Source: Bacillus cereus group sp. RP43 (GTDB lineage: Bacteria; Bacillota; Bacilli; Bacillales; Bacillaceae_G). From it: DNA of 64,000 nt. The position numbers and the translations under genes are program-made. Where the stretch lies: the NCBI RefSeq assembly GCF_040459645.1, contig NZ_JARVHQ010000001.1:1922001-1986000 (forward strand), in the 5' to 3' direction. Positions within the stretch are counted from its first letter, which is position 1; each line of letters opens with the position of its first letter. This document shows, piece after piece, positions 54,634 through 63,846 of the stretch. The notes below the pieces were generated by a model. That model was not told where the DNA came from. It was given only the letters and a program-made list of their open reading frames with translations, and made no database searches.

Positions 54634-54669
54634 AAAAAAAGATAGATAATTTATTATCTATCTTTTTTT
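54634..54669. terminator. Terminator after the DinB gene
   Basis: AAAAAAAGATAGATAAT / ATTATCTATCTTTTTTT with a 2-base loop. The surrounding 315-bp gap (54567-54881) shows nothing else. Confidence 0.93.
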
Positions 54670-54881
54670 GTTGTTGAACTTCTTGAAGGACTATGAACGC
54701 TTACCATCGTGATGCTGATGAAGGGGGAATAATTATTATTTCTTTGTTTTACATAATAGAAAAATATTGAAGATGATACAGAAGAAAGTATAAAGTTACA
54801 AAATCTGTATGAAATAGAGTGTTCCTAAATATGGAATATACGTATAATAATAGAGAAGAACTAGAAATAGGGGTGAATACT

Positions 54882-55868
54882 ATGATTACATTAGAACAAA
54901 AGTTGGAGCAATATAAACATACATATGTACAGTTAAAGGGAGAACTAAAATGGAAAACGAGTGATTCTCGAACAGGAATAATGATTGCTGCTATGTATGC
55001 AGGTAGTGATAAATTGTTTGATCTCGGACGTTTTTTAGAAATTAGTAGTTATATTAAGAATCAGGTAGGGATGTTTTCATACTTAAAGTCTTATCATCGT
55101 TTTGTAGTGGCCGCAACATTAGATATTCACTTTACAGATTACAAGAAAGCTTTTCGGAAGTTTTTAGATTTATATGAACAATTGGTCACTGGTGGCTTTA
55201 GCCGGAGTATATTTACTTATCTCGCAGCAGCTGTGCTTTTAACAGAAGAAAATGAACAGTATGGCACACACATTCAGCGTTCGATGCAAGTATATAAACG
55301 CATGAAAAAGGATCACCTCTTTCTTACAAGTACAAATGATTATCCGCTCGCGGTTTTATTAGCAGGACAATCAGAGAATGTAGAAACACTTATGGACCGA
55401 GTGGAACGTCTTTATCAGAAACTAGCGACAGCTGGCTTGCGTAAAGGGAATGATCTTCAATTTTTGAGTCATATTCTCTCACTAAAGAAGGATGTCAGGG
55501 AAGAAATATTAGTTGCAGAATGCACAAATATATGGAATTTGTTAAAGCAAGAAAAGGTAAAAGTAAAACAGATGCATTACCCAGCTATCGGGCTACTAGC
55601 GTTACTAGAGGACGGAGAAAAAGAGATTCATTCTATTCGAGCATTTATTGAAAAATTGCAGGGGGATAAATTATTCCGTTGGCATACAGATACAAATATT
55701 CTTATTGCTATTCAACTGTTCGTAAGTCAGAAAGGTGAGGAAAGTAAAGCTACCAACACAGGTTTACAAACAATGATAGAAGTCCTCATACAAGCACAAC
55801 AGGCAGCCATGATGGCAACGATTGCCGCTTCATCTGCAGCAACATCTTCTGTTAGTAGTAGTTCATGA
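54882..55868 (+). CDS. DUF4003 family protein
   Basis: 328 residues, helical, no signal peptide. GELKWKTSDSRTGIMIAAMYA, NDYPLAVLLAG and KGNDLQFLSHILSL match DUF4003, of unknown function. The C-terminal 35 residues are Ala/Ser/Thr-rich (AATSSVSSSS). GGGGTG lies 6 bases before the ATG at 54882; the frame runs 21 codons further up without a site. Confidence 0.82.
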   Translation: MITLEQKLEQYKHTYVQLKGELKWKTSDSRTGIMIAAMYAGSDKLFDLGRFLEISSYIKNQVGMFSYLKSYHRFVVAATLDIHFTDYKKAFRKFLDLYEQLVTGGFSRSIFTYLAAAVLLTEENEQYGTHIQRSMQVYKRMKKDHLFLTSTNDYPLAVLLAGQSENVETLMDRVERLYQKLATAGLRKGNDLQFLSHILSLKKDVREEILVAECTNIWNLLKQEKVKVKQMHYPAIGLLALLEDGEKEIHSIRAFIEKLQGDKLFRWHTDTNILIAIQLFVSQKGEESKATNTGLQTMIEVLIQAQQAAMMATIAASSAATSSVSSSS

Positions 55869-55933
55869 TGTGCAACTGCTTATACTCTTGTAAATTATAA
55901 CTCCTTTGATAAGGACGGTTTAAAAAATATTAC

Positions 55934-55980
55934 TAAAAAAAGCCCATCACTCTCTAATGATTGATGGGCTAATTGTTTTT
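55934..55980. terminator. Bidirectional terminator
   Basis: AGCCCATCA / TGATGGGCT with A and T runs outside, between the convergent DUF4003 and DUF817 genes. Confidence 0.9.
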
Positions 55981-55992
55981 ACATAATCAGCA

Positions 55993-56757
55993 TTATCTTT
56001 TCGATTCCTTCAAATGTTTGAGTTGCGTAACAATCATAATGCTAATAACAACGAGTAAAAACCATGAGCTAATTTTGCTTAAGTGAACGAGATTCCAAGC
56101 TTCCCGTTGATTTGGATATTGCCATGCTCCGAAAAATGTTGCGATGTTCTCTGCAATCCAAATAAAGAAACCGATAAGGAAAAAGGAGAGAACGAGTGGC
56201 ATTTTATATGTAATGCCTCGTAAGGAAAATTCCACAAATGTGCGAAAGAAAACAATGAATAAAATTAAAGTTAATACCCATCTAAAGTCATATAGAAAAT
56301 GATGTGTAAAAAAATTAAAGTAAATCATTGCTCCTAGAGGTATTGCAAAAATAGCTTTCGGCCAATGATGCATTTGTAAATGCAATCTTCTCCACGCTTG
56401 GCATATGTAACTTGCAACACTTGCATACATAAAACCACTGTAAAGCGGAACTCCCAAAATCTTCGAATACGCCTCTTCGGGGTAACTCCATGAACCGAAA
56501 TGTACTTTATATATTTCTAGCAAAAGGCCGATGAGGTGGAAGAAAGTAATTACTTTTAGTTCGTCTTTCGTTTCAAGACCCGTCTTATACATCACCCACT
56601 GCATAAGAAGACATACGATGAGTATGAAATCATAGCGATATAACCCTGGGATAGAAATGATTTTTGATAGGGCTAGTGTTAAAAAAATAAAGACTGGGAA
56701 CAAACAGGATAACGCTTGTTCATAAGTAAAATGTAGTAGTTGTTTTACATAAAACAT
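55993..56757 (-). CDS. DUF817 family membrane protein
   Basis: 254 residues, seven to eight transmembrane helices. HFGSWSYPEEAYSKILGVPLYSGFMYASV and WIAENIATFFGAWQYPNQ are the DUF817 hallmarks. Function unknown. GAAGGTGA lies before the ATG at 56757; the longer open frame upstream is AT-rich with no ribosome site. Confidence 0.87.
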   Translation of the reverse strand: MFYVKQLLHFTYEQALSCLFPVFIFLTLALSKIISIPGLYRYDFILIVCLLMQWVMYKTGLETKDELKVITFFHLIGLLLEIYKVHFGSWSYPEEAYSKILGVPLYSGFMYASVASYICQAWRRLHLQMHHWPKAIFAIPLGAMIYFNFFTHHFLYDFRWVLTLILFIVFFRTFVEFSLRGITYKMPLVLSFFLIGFFIWIAENIATFFGAWQYPNQREAWNLVHLSKISSWFLLVVISIMIVTQLKHLKESKR

Positions 56758-56914
56758 TGTTTCACCTTCAATATATTTATTTAAAAAATCAAAATAATAA
56801 TTCAGTATACTATAAATTTTAAAATATAACATCGCAATACTTTGCATGTATTTGTAAGTTTTAGAAGGGAATTGTAATAAGTATTTTAATGTTGTAACAA
56901 AGTAAAAAAATAGT

Positions 56915-56971
56915 TTGCTATTTAAAAAAGGTGGGGATATAATATCTAAATGAAAATGATAATTATTATCA
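56915..56971 (+). promoter_or_regulatory. Promoter with overlapping Fur box for the siderophore operon
   Basis: TTGCTA, 17 bp, TATAAT, then at 56957-56971 TGATAATTATTATCA, a perfect 7-1-7 Fur box covering the early transcribed region. Iron-replete cells should shut the operon off. Confidence 0.88.
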
Positions 56972-57033
56972 ATAATTATTATAAATAAAAAATAATTATA
57001 AAAAACAACTGAATATAAAGGATGAAATGAAAC

Positions 57034-58068
57034 ATGTTACATAAGTCTACTGTACATGCTGGCAATAATCGCTGGATACATATTAAGTTCATTTCTTTCA
57101 TGAGCTTAACAATTTTATGCTTAATGGGGTCTATATTTTTAGCTGTTGCATTCGGTGCAAAGGATATTCATTTGCAAACGGTGTGGGCAGCGGTTTTTGA
57201 TTACAATCCGAAATTAACGCAGCATCAAATTATTTATGAGCTAAGACTTCCAAGGGTGATTGGAGCGGCAGTTGTAGGTGCTGCTTTTGCAGTCGCTGGG
57301 GCTGTGATGCAAGGGGTAACACGAAATCCTTTAGCTGATGCAGGTGTGCTCGGAATAAATGCGGGTGCGATGTTTGTAGTAGCACTTAGTTTTGCTTTTT
57401 TCCCGCATATGCCGTATTCCTACTTAATGATTGTTTCCTTTATTGGAGCAGTTTTAAGTACCGTACTCATTTTTATTATCGGATCGGCAACATCAGGAGG
57501 GTTAACACCGATGAGGTTAACGATTGCTGGAGCAGTTATGGCAGCGCTTTTACACTCATTAAGTTCAGGTATTGCAATTTATTATGATTTAAGCCAAGAT
57601 TTAGCGTTTTGGTTTGCCGGTGGTGTTGCGGGGGTTAAGTGGGAACACTTGAAACTTTTAGTGCCTATTATTCTCATAACGGTTGTTTTTGCGACAGTGC
57701 TAGGGCGATCTATTTCACTCATATCAATGGGGGATGATGTTGCTACGAATTTAGGTGTGAAAACGAACCGAACGAGAATACTTGGGATGATTATAGTAGT
57801 TATTCTTGCGGGTGTCTCTGTTTCAGCTGTTGGTTCTATTGGATTTTTAGGACTAGTCATCCCACATATTGCTAGAAAATTAGTTGGTGTTAATTATCGC
57901 CTTATTATTCCTATGTCAGCATTATTAGGAGCTATGTTATTGGTGTTAGCTGATTTAGGAGCAAGAACAGTAAATCCTCCTAAAGAACTTGCGATAGGGA
58001 TTATGGTAGCTCTTGTTGGAGTTCCGTTCTTCCTCTATATAGCACGTAAAGTTGGGAGGGAGTTATAA
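57034..58068 (+). CDS. FecCD-type siderophore ABC permease, subunit 1
   Basis: 344 residues, about nine to ten transmembrane helices. PRVIGAAVVGAAFAVAGAVM and TRNPLADAGVLGINAGA (BtuC/FecD motif), GDDVATNLGV coupling helix to the ATPase, and GFLGLVIPHIARKLVG near the end. It imports Fe-siderophore together with the next two genes. The layout recalls B. subtilis YfiZ-YfhA-YfiY (schizokinen/arthrobactin uptake), which borrows the ATPase YusV. Under Fur control. Confidence 0.93.
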   Translation: MLHKSTVHAGNNRWIHIKFISFMSLTILCLMGSIFLAVAFGAKDIHLQTVWAAVFDYNPKLTQHQIIYELRLPRVIGAAVVGAAFAVAGAVMQGVTRNPLADAGVLGINAGAMFVVALSFAFFPHMPYSYLMIVSFIGAVLSTVLIFIIGSATSGGLTPMRLTIAGAVMAALLHSLSSGIAIYYDLSQDLAFWFAGGVAGVKWEHLKLLVPIILITVVFATVLGRSISLISMGDDVATNLGVKTNRTRILGMIIVVILAGVSVSAVGSIGFLGLVIPHIARKLVGVNYRLIIPMSALLGAMLLVLADLGARTVNPPKELAIGIMVALVGVPFFLYIARKVGREL

Positions 58069-59085
58069 GTGAAGGGTCTTTTTAACACGGATAAAAAGAG
58101 AGCTATTACTGTAACTACAATTTTCGGTTGTATGGGTATCGCTGTAATTTTAATTAGTTTAAATACAGGTACGCTGAGTATCGCACCGCTCAAAGTAATT
58201 CAAACGCTTTTTGGTTATGGTGATTTTGAGAGTGCGACAGTGCTGTACGATTATCGTATGCCAAGAATAATTATTACAATGTTAGCAGGAATTGGCCTTG
58301 GGGTTTCCGGTGCGATTTTGCAAGGGCTATCTCGTAATGCACTCGCAGATCCCGGTATTCTCGGATTACATTCGGGTGCATCTTTCGGGCTTATTGTATT
58401 CGTTACGCTCTTTCATTCTATTAATGAGAGTGCATCGATTTTAATACCGTTATTTACATTTGGCGGAGGAGTGTTAGCTGCATTTCTTATTGTTTTGCTT
58501 GCGAGTGATCGGTCAAAAGGTTTACTTCCCATTAGACTTATTCTGGTTGGTATTGCAGTTTCAGCTGGTTTTAGTGCACTTTCATTATTTTTCTCGCTCA
58601 AGTTAAATGATGAGACGTATACATTCGCTTCTAGATGGTTAGTTGGTAACGTGTGGGGAAGAGATTGGATTCATGTCCTAGCATTATTACCTTGGATTTT
58701 GATACTAACTCCGTACGCATGGCTGAAATCTAAAACGTTAAATGCACTGTCCCTAGGTGATAGTGTAGCAGCAGGACTTGGTGTTTCTGTTCAAAAAGAA
58801 CGATTACTACTTTTAGCTACGGCGGTCGGATTATCTTGTGCAAGTGTATCGATGGCAGGAGGGATTGGTTTTATCGGTCTAGTTTCTCCGCATATCGCAA
58901 GAAAGTTAGTAGGTACTACATATCAACATTTCCTTCCGTTAGCTGGCATTATTGGAATGATTATTTTAGTACTCGCAGATACGATAGGTCGTTCTGTATT
59001 CGAGCCAAACTCTATTCCAGCTGGTGTAGTAGTAGCGGCTTTAGGAGCGCCGTATTTTCTTTATTTACTTACAAAAACAAAATAA
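58069..59085 (+). CDS. FecCD-type siderophore ABC permease, subunit 2
   Basis: 338 residues. PRIIITMLAGIGLGVSGAIL, SRNALADPGILGLHSGAS, LGDSVAAGLGVS (coupling helix) and GFIGLVSPHIARKLVG match the partner permease. The GTG start directly abuts the previous stop, with GGGAGGGAG as its ribosome site, so the two subunits are translationally linked and form a heterodimer. Confidence 0.93.
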   Translation: MKGLFNTDKKRAITVTTIFGCMGIAVILISLNTGTLSIAPLKVIQTLFGYGDFESATVLYDYRMPRIIITMLAGIGLGVSGAILQGLSRNALADPGILGLHSGASFGLIVFVTLFHSINESASILIPLFTFGGGVLAAFLIVLLASDRSKGLLPIRLILVGIAVSAGFSALSLFFSLKLNDETYTFASRWLVGNVWGRDWIHVLALLPWILILTPYAWLKSKTLNALSLGDSVAAGLGVSVQKERLLLLATAVGLSCASVSMAGGIGFIGLVSPHIARKLVGTTYQHFLPLAGIIGMIILVLADTIGRSVFEPNSIPAGVVVAALGAPYFLYLLTKTK

Positions 59086-59106
59086 ATACTTCAAAGAGGA
59101 GAACAT

Positions 59107-60015
59107 ATGAAAAAGAAACTTTCCATTTTATTTAGCATTATGTGTATTTTAGTATTAGCAGCATGTGGTCAATCGAAACCTAATGAAGAGGCAACTAAAA
59201 AAACGGAAAAAAGTAATGACCCAAAAATTGCTTCAATGTCTATTCACTTAACAAATGATTTACTTGCATTAGGAATTACACCAGTAGGTTCTGTTATTGG
59301 TGGAGATTTAAAAGATTTCTTACCACACGCAAAAGAGCAGTTGAAAGATACGAAGAAACTTGGCGTTGCAACAGATCCAAACATGGAAGCGTTACTTCAA
59401 TTAAAGCCAACTGAAATTTATGTTGATGAAAAATATGCTGGCAAAGATTTAGCGAAATACGAAAAAATTGCAACAACACATTCTTTCAATTTAGATGAAG
59501 GTACGTGGAGAGATCATTTAAAAGAAGTAGGTAAACTTGTAAACCGTGAGAAAGAAGCGGAAAAGTATATTCAAGATTACGAAGAGCAGACAAAACGAGT
59601 GAAAAGTTTAATAGATAAAGAGTTAGGTAATAATGAAAAAGTAATGGCAATTCGCGTTACTGCAAAAGAATTACGTGTATTTAGTACGAAAAGACCGATG
59701 GGACCAATTTTATTCCAAGACTTAGGATTACAACCTGCAAATGGTGTGGAAAAAATTGATGGAAACCGTCCTTTCGAAGTCATTTCACAAGAAGTATTAC
59801 CTGACTTTGATGCAGATGCGATTTTCGTTGTTGTAAACAGAGACGATAAAGCAAAAGCAGCATTTAAACAACTTCAAGAAACACCAATTTGGAAAGACTT
59901 AAAAGCTGTAAAAGATAAGCACGTATACATTATTAATGACCAACCATGGCTTGACTATTCTGCTTTAGGAAATAAAATGGCGATGGATGAAGCGGAGAAA
60001 ATGTTTACGAAATAA
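59107..60015 (+). CDS. Iron-siderophore ABC transporter substrate-binding lipoprotein
   Basis: 302 residues. Lipobox LAAC (Cys about 20) anchors it outside. The class III binding fold shows ALGITPVGSVIG, LKPTEIYVDE, the long helix ENEAEKYIQDYEEQ-like region and VKDKHVYIINDQPWLDYSALG near the end. It would hand Fe-siderophore to the two permeases upstream. The siderophore cannot be told; hydroxamates such as schizokinen are one guess from the YfiY similarity. AGAGGAG precedes the ATG. Confidence 0.92.
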   Translation: MKKKLSILFSIMCILVLAACGQSKPNEEATKKTEKSNDPKIASMSIHLTNDLLALGITPVGSVIGGDLKDFLPHAKEQLKDTKKLGVATDPNMEALLQLKPTEIYVDEKYAGKDLAKYEKIATTHSFNLDEGTWRDHLKEVGKLVNREKEAEKYIQDYEEQTKRVKSLIDKELGNNEKVMAIRVTAKELRVFSTKRPMGPILFQDLGLQPANGVEKIDGNRPFEVISQEVLPDFDADAIFVVVNRDDKAKAAFKQLQETPIWKDLKAVKDKHVYIINDQPWLDYSALGNKMAMDEAEKMFTK

Positions 60016-60033
60016 TACAGTTTTGCTATTAGG

Positions 60034-60064
60034 AAAGGCCCTCTAAATTTGGAGGGTCTTTTTA
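60034..60064 (+). terminator. Terminator of the siderophore operon
   Basis: AAAGGCCCTC / GAGGGTCTTT (one mismatch), then TTTTT. Confidence 0.85.
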
Positions 60065-60124
60065 TTGTTAGAATAAATAAAAAATTATACAATGAAGTTA
60101 ATTTAATGAAGAGGAGATGTGCCG

Positions 60125-60187
60125 ATGTCAGCGCTTATTGTAAGTATCCCGTTTATACAACAGTTCAAAGGACAAGGGGATAAATAG
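60125..60187 (+). CDS. Possible 20-aa peptide
   Basis: ATG at 60125 with GAGGAGATG 7 bases upstream encodes MSALIVSIPFIQQFKGQGDK. Good ribosome site but very short; could be a leader peptide or chance. It lies between the siderophore operon and an acetyltransferase. Confidence 0.3.
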   Translation: MSALIVSIPFIQQFKGQGDK

Positions 60188-60231
60188 GCTAGAATAATTG
60201 TCCCCGCTATTTAATAAAGGGGGAGTTTGAA

Positions 60232-60783
60232 ATGACGATGAATCTTTTTCAAAATAAAACTATTAAATTATCAGCTATTAGAGAAGCAGATGCTGAAGTA
60301 ATGGCTATGTGGCAAGAGGATAGTGAATATTTAAGAAATGTAGATACAGACTTAGCATTCCCGCAATCGTTACATGAAATAGCGAGTGATGGGCTATTAA
60401 AGGGACGGAGATCCAATAGTGTTTCTTTCATGTTAAGAACAGTTCAAGATGATCGTTTAATTGGTTTTGTTGCAATTCACGGCATAGAGTGGAATAACAG
60501 AACAGGTTTATTAGCAATTGGTATAGGAGATGCAAATGATAGAGGAAAAGGATACGGGAGAGAAGCATTGCATCTTATATTAAAGTATGCTTTCTATGAA
60601 ATGAATTTACACCGCATTGGCCTCGATGTTATTTCTTATAATAAAGCTGCCATTGCATTGTATAAAAAGATGGGTTTTCAGATGGAAGGGTGTATGAGAG
60701 AAGCAGTACAGCGAGATGGAAAGTGTTTTGATCGTATGATTATGGGGATATTGCGGGATGAATGGATAGAGCTGCAGAACTAG
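60232..60783 (+). CDS. GNAT N-acetyltransferase (RimJ/RimL or SpeG-like)
   Basis: 183 residues. IKLSAIREADAEVMAMWQED at the start, the CoA loop GDANDRGKGYGREAL, then NLHRIGLDVISYNKAAIALYKKMGFQMEG, the typical Acetyltransf_3 run. Acceptor unknown. GGGGGAG precedes the ATG. Confidence 0.9.
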   Translation: MTMNLFQNKTIKLSAIREADAEVMAMWQEDSEYLRNVDTDLAFPQSLHEIASDGLLKGRRSNSVSFMLRTVQDDRLIGFVAIHGIEWNNRTGLLAIGIGDANDRGKGYGREALHLILKYAFYEMNLHRIGLDVISYNKAAIALYKKMGFQMEGCMREAVQRDGKCFDRMIMGILRDEWIELQN

Positions 60784-60862
60784 CAAAAACATACAGAATA
60801 ATTGTGTAGTGCAGGAAGAAAAGTTGTAATATTCAAGTAATAACGAGCGAAGGAGTGTACTA

Positions 60863-61222
60863 ATGGAAGGTTTATCTTCATTAAGAGAGTGTTTATACCA
60901 GCTAGAGGAACGATTACTTAAACCAGAGGTTCGCACATCTCAAAAGGAGCTTAAAAAGATACTTGCCGCTGATTTTTTTGAGTTTGGAAGTTCTGGTAAA
61001 GTTTTATATAAAAATGAGGATATCGATAAAAATGGAATTGGTGTGGTAAAAATGACTTTGAGTGATTTTGAAGTACATCCATTATCCAAAGATGTAGCAT
61101 TAACTACTTATCGAATATTCAATGAAATAAATAATCAACACTCGTTACGTAGTTCGATATGGAAATTTAGAGAAGGAAGATGGCAAATGTATTTTCATCA
61201 AGGTACACCTGCTAAATTTTAG
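60863..61222 (+). CDS. DUF4440-like (NTF2 fold) protein
   Basis: 119 residues. LKKILAADFFEFGSSGKVL and SSIWKFREGRWQMYFHQGTP match the SnoaL/DUF4440 NTF2-like family, small cone-shaped binding proteins. Ligand unknown. GAAGGAGTG precedes the ATG. Confidence 0.83.
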   Translation: MEGLSSLRECLYQLEERLLKPEVRTSQKELKKILAADFFEFGSSGKVLYKNEDIDKNGIGVVKMTLSDFEVHPLSKDVALTTYRIFNEINNQHSLRSSIWKFREGRWQMYFHQGTPAKF

Positions 61223-61432
61223 TGAAGCTTTTTGTATGAAAAAGAAACTATAAAGAATAGAATTGTTGAATACATTAGTCTTATAAATAAAGGACTAATG
61301 AAAGTTGTCTTTCTAAAATATCTAAATTTGTTCTTAAAAGGGTCTTGTTAATAAAAGTACATTCCATATTATATATGTAGTATGCAGGAGATATAATGGT
61401 AATTGGCGAAATTTTACAGTGAACTGATTGAA

Positions 61433-61589
61433 TTTATCCCGCATTAACGGGCAGTAAAATTCCCACCTCAAAATTCAGGTGGAGCAAAGAAGTTAGGTGG
61501 GAGTCGGACTGCCCGTAAACGCCCGATTGGTTCAACTAATAATCAGTGGGGGATGAACAAAACCCCCACTGATTAAAGTTTCACTTTAT
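61433..61589 (+). repeat. bcr1-type repeat, full-length copy (157 bp)
   Basis: TTTATCCCGC to TTTCACTTTAT with TTTAT at both ends. It includes the block missing from the copy at 8320 and ends 15 bp before the small gene at 61605. It fills most of the 382-bp gap from 61223; a weak hairpin (CATTAGTC / GACTAATG, 61273-61300) lies left of it. Confidence 0.9.
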
Positions 61590-61604
61590 AAGGAGTTATG
61601 CAAA

Positions 61605-61832
61605 ATGAACTTAGAAAAAAGTAAGCCAGTAAACGAAGAGGTCGCTGAATTAAAAGAACTAATTAAAGAACTACACGGAAGTGTACATCAACTTCAAAGT
61701 GAAGTGCAGCAACTAAGGCACGAAAGACCAGTTGTTGAAGTGAGAAAAGGTGTTCAATTATCACCAACAATCATCGGACAAATTGGTGGTATGATTTTAG
61801 GTGGATTAGCAATTATAGGTATATTTTGGTGA
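61605..61832 (+). CDS. Small coiled-coil membrane-anchor protein (75 aa)
   Basis: 75 residues: a predicted coiled coil (EVAELKELIKELHGSVHQLQ and on to about 40), then one C-terminal transmembrane helix (GQIGGMILGGLAIIGIFW). Tail-anchored layout; family not recognised. AAGGAG lies before the ATG and starts directly after the bcr1 repeat, so its promoter must lie in or beyond the repeat. Confidence 0.7.
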   Translation: MNLEKSKPVNEEVAELKELIKELHGSVHQLQSEVQQLRHERPVVEVRKGVQLSPTIIGQIGGMILGGLAIIGIFW

Positions 61833-61836
61833 TGAA

Positions 61837-61869
61837 AAAAGGTTTGCAGCATAGTGCTGCAAACCTTTT
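61837..61869. terminator. Bidirectional terminator
   Basis: AAAAGGTTTGCAGCA / TGCTGCAAACCTTTT with a 3-base loop, between convergent genes. Confidence 0.95.
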
Positions 61870-61903
61870 GTATTTGACGATATAATTTCATGTAATACAC
61901 CTT

Positions 61904-63229
61904 TTACATTAAATAACGTAAATAAATGTAAGCATGTGATAACAATAGCGCAATGATTGTTAATGGGAAACCGATTTTTAAGAAGTCCATATAAGAGAAT
62001 CCGTGTCCTTCACGTTTTGCAATACCAGCAACGACTACGTTTGCTGATGCTCCAATTAATGTTCCGTTTCCTCCTAAGCAAGCTCCAAGAGATAACGCCC
62101 ACCATAGTACTTCGATTTGCGGGGAATCGACAGATAGTCCGAGTCCTGTAGCTAAATCTTGAATAAGCGGGATCATCGTTGCGACAAATGGAATGTTGTC
62201 GATTGTCGCAGATGCGATGCCGGATACCCATAAGATAAGTATAGCAGCGAAACCGATGTCGCCATTTGTTACGTTAAGTACTTGTTGTGCAAGGGAAGAA
62301 ATGAGTCCGATGTCAATTAACCCGCCAACGAGAACGAATAGTCCGGCGAAGAAGAAAATGGTTACCCATTCAACGTGAGCAAATATATCTTCTATCTCAT
62401 GTTCTTTCACGCCGATTAACATAAGAAGTGTAGCACCTGTCATCGCAATTACTGCAGCATCTACATGAATAATAGAATGAAGTACGAAGCCTAAAATAGT
62501 TAGTCCTAAAATCGTAATCGATTTTAAAAGGAGAATTTGATCTTTAATATAATCTTTTTCATTTAATTCCATTAATATTTTAATTTGCTCAGTTGTTGTT
62601 TTTAGTTTGTTACGATACATGAAGTAAATAATGCCAAGTGTCACGATAGAAATAATAATTACGATTGGAGCTAAGTTAAGTAAAAAGGCATTAAAGTCTA
62701 AATGCTTATTTGCTGATCCAATCATAATGTTAGGTGGATCACCAATTAGTGTTGCTGTTCCACCTATATTTGAAAATAATACTTCTGAAATCAAATAAGG
62801 AACAGGGTTTACTTTTAAAATACGTGTAATGGATAGTGTAACAGGAACGATTAATAAAACGGTTGTTACGTTGTCCAAAAATGCAGAACCGACAGCGGTT
62901 AATAGGGATAGTAATAATAAAATGCGGATTGGTTTTCCGCCAGCTGCTTTTGCTGCTTTAATGGCTACAAATTCAAATACACCTGATTGACTCGTAATAT
63001 GTACGAGAATCATCATACCAATTAAAAGGGTGATCGTTTCCCATTGAATATGTGATGTGAAAACAGTATGTAAATCTACAATTCCAAAAATAATCATAAT
63101 AGCAGCGCCGAATAGTGCAATTACAGCACGATTCAATTTCTCAGAAATAATAAAACCGTATGTGACTAAAAATACGGCAATTGCAAAATAATATTGCCAA
63201 TTTGCTACTTCATGTACTGATTGTTCCAA
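61904..63229 (-). CDS. ArsB/NhaD-family (ion transporter superfamily) membrane protein
   Basis: 441 residues, about eleven to twelve transmembrane helices. The signatures GSAFLDNVTTVLLIVPVT, GGTATLIGDPPNIMIGSA and, in the second half, ASATIDNIPFVATMIP and GACLGGNGTLIGASANVVVAG show the inverted repeat of the IT superfamily. Substrate could be arsenite, Na+/H+ or dicarboxylate; no arsenic genes lie nearby. TTG at 63229 is preferred since AAGAAGG is 8 bases away; GTG at 63238 lies in that site. Confidence 0.88.
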   Translation of the reverse strand: MEQSVHEVANWQYYFAIAVFLVTYGFIISEKLNRAVIALFGAAIMIIFGIVDLHTVFTSHIQWETITLLIGMMILVHITSQSGVFEFVAIKAAKAAGGKPIRILLLLSLLTAVGSAFLDNVTTVLLIVPVTLSITRILKVNPVPYLISEVLFSNIGGTATLIGDPPNIMIGSANKHLDFNAFLLNLAPIVIIISIVTLGIIYFMYRNKLKTTTEQIKILMELNEKDYIKDQILLLKSITILGLTILGFVLHSIIHVDAAVIAMTGATLLMLIGVKEHEIEDIFAHVEWVTIFFFAGLFVLVGGLIDIGLISSLAQQVLNVTNGDIGFAAILILWVSGIASATIDNIPFVATMIPLIQDLATGLGLSVDSPQIEVLWWALSLGACLGGNGTLIGASANVVVAGIAKREGHGFSYMDFLKIGFPLTIIALLLSHAYIYLRYLM

Positions 63230-63480
63230 TCGTGTCACCTTCTTTAAAGTATGTATTCAATTGTAAATATGCATCCCTCTGCATAATTTATATTGTAGCA
63301 AATTCAAAAAAGAAAGAAAACTATTTCACAAAGTGAAGGAAAAAATGTGTTTTTTACATATCATATAAAAAATATAAAAAACACAGTGCAAATTATTAGG
63401 AAAAGTGAGCGTTGTCCTCTAATATAGAGATAGCAATTTACATTATTTTTGCGTAAAATGGTTTAAAGAGGTGAATTCCG

Positions 63481-63831
63481 ATGGAAATAGTAAAAGATAG
63501 TTCTCTTATTCAAAATGAAATTGAACGTTTTGTAAATAAAGATGTATATATTCATTTAGAAACGACGAACGGAGCGTATGCGTCACACTTTAATGAAAAG
63601 ATGATGACAGTTGGAGCATTCATTCGAAATGCAATCATTCGATTTGAACGCGGGAAGATTACGGGAACAAACCCATACCGAGTTGGTCTAAAGATGGATC
63701 ATGGCTGGGTATATGCAGAAGGTATTACGCACTGGGAAGTAGACGATAAAGAGCGTTTATTACTTGCAGGGCATGATAATCAGGGCCGCTTAGCGGTTGC
63801 ACTTGAGTTAAGCTTAACGCCATTTAAGTAA
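63481..63831 (+). CDS. yojF: YojF family protein (DUF1806)
   Basis: 116 residues matching DUF1806/YojF in full (ETTNGAYASHFNEKMMTVGA, YRVGLKMDHGWVYAEGITHW). It is encoded just before bshB2, as in B. subtilis yojF-yojG, and so may assist bacillithiol synthesis; its own activity is unknown. GAGGTG precedes the ATG. Confidence 0.92.
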   Translation: MEIVKDSSLIQNEIERFVNKDVYIHLETTNGAYASHFNEKMMTVGAFIRNAIIRFERGKITGTNPYRVGLKMDHGWVYAEGITHWEVDDKERLLLAGHDNQGRLAVALELSLTPFK

Positions 63832-63846
63832 GAAGGAGGGAAACTT

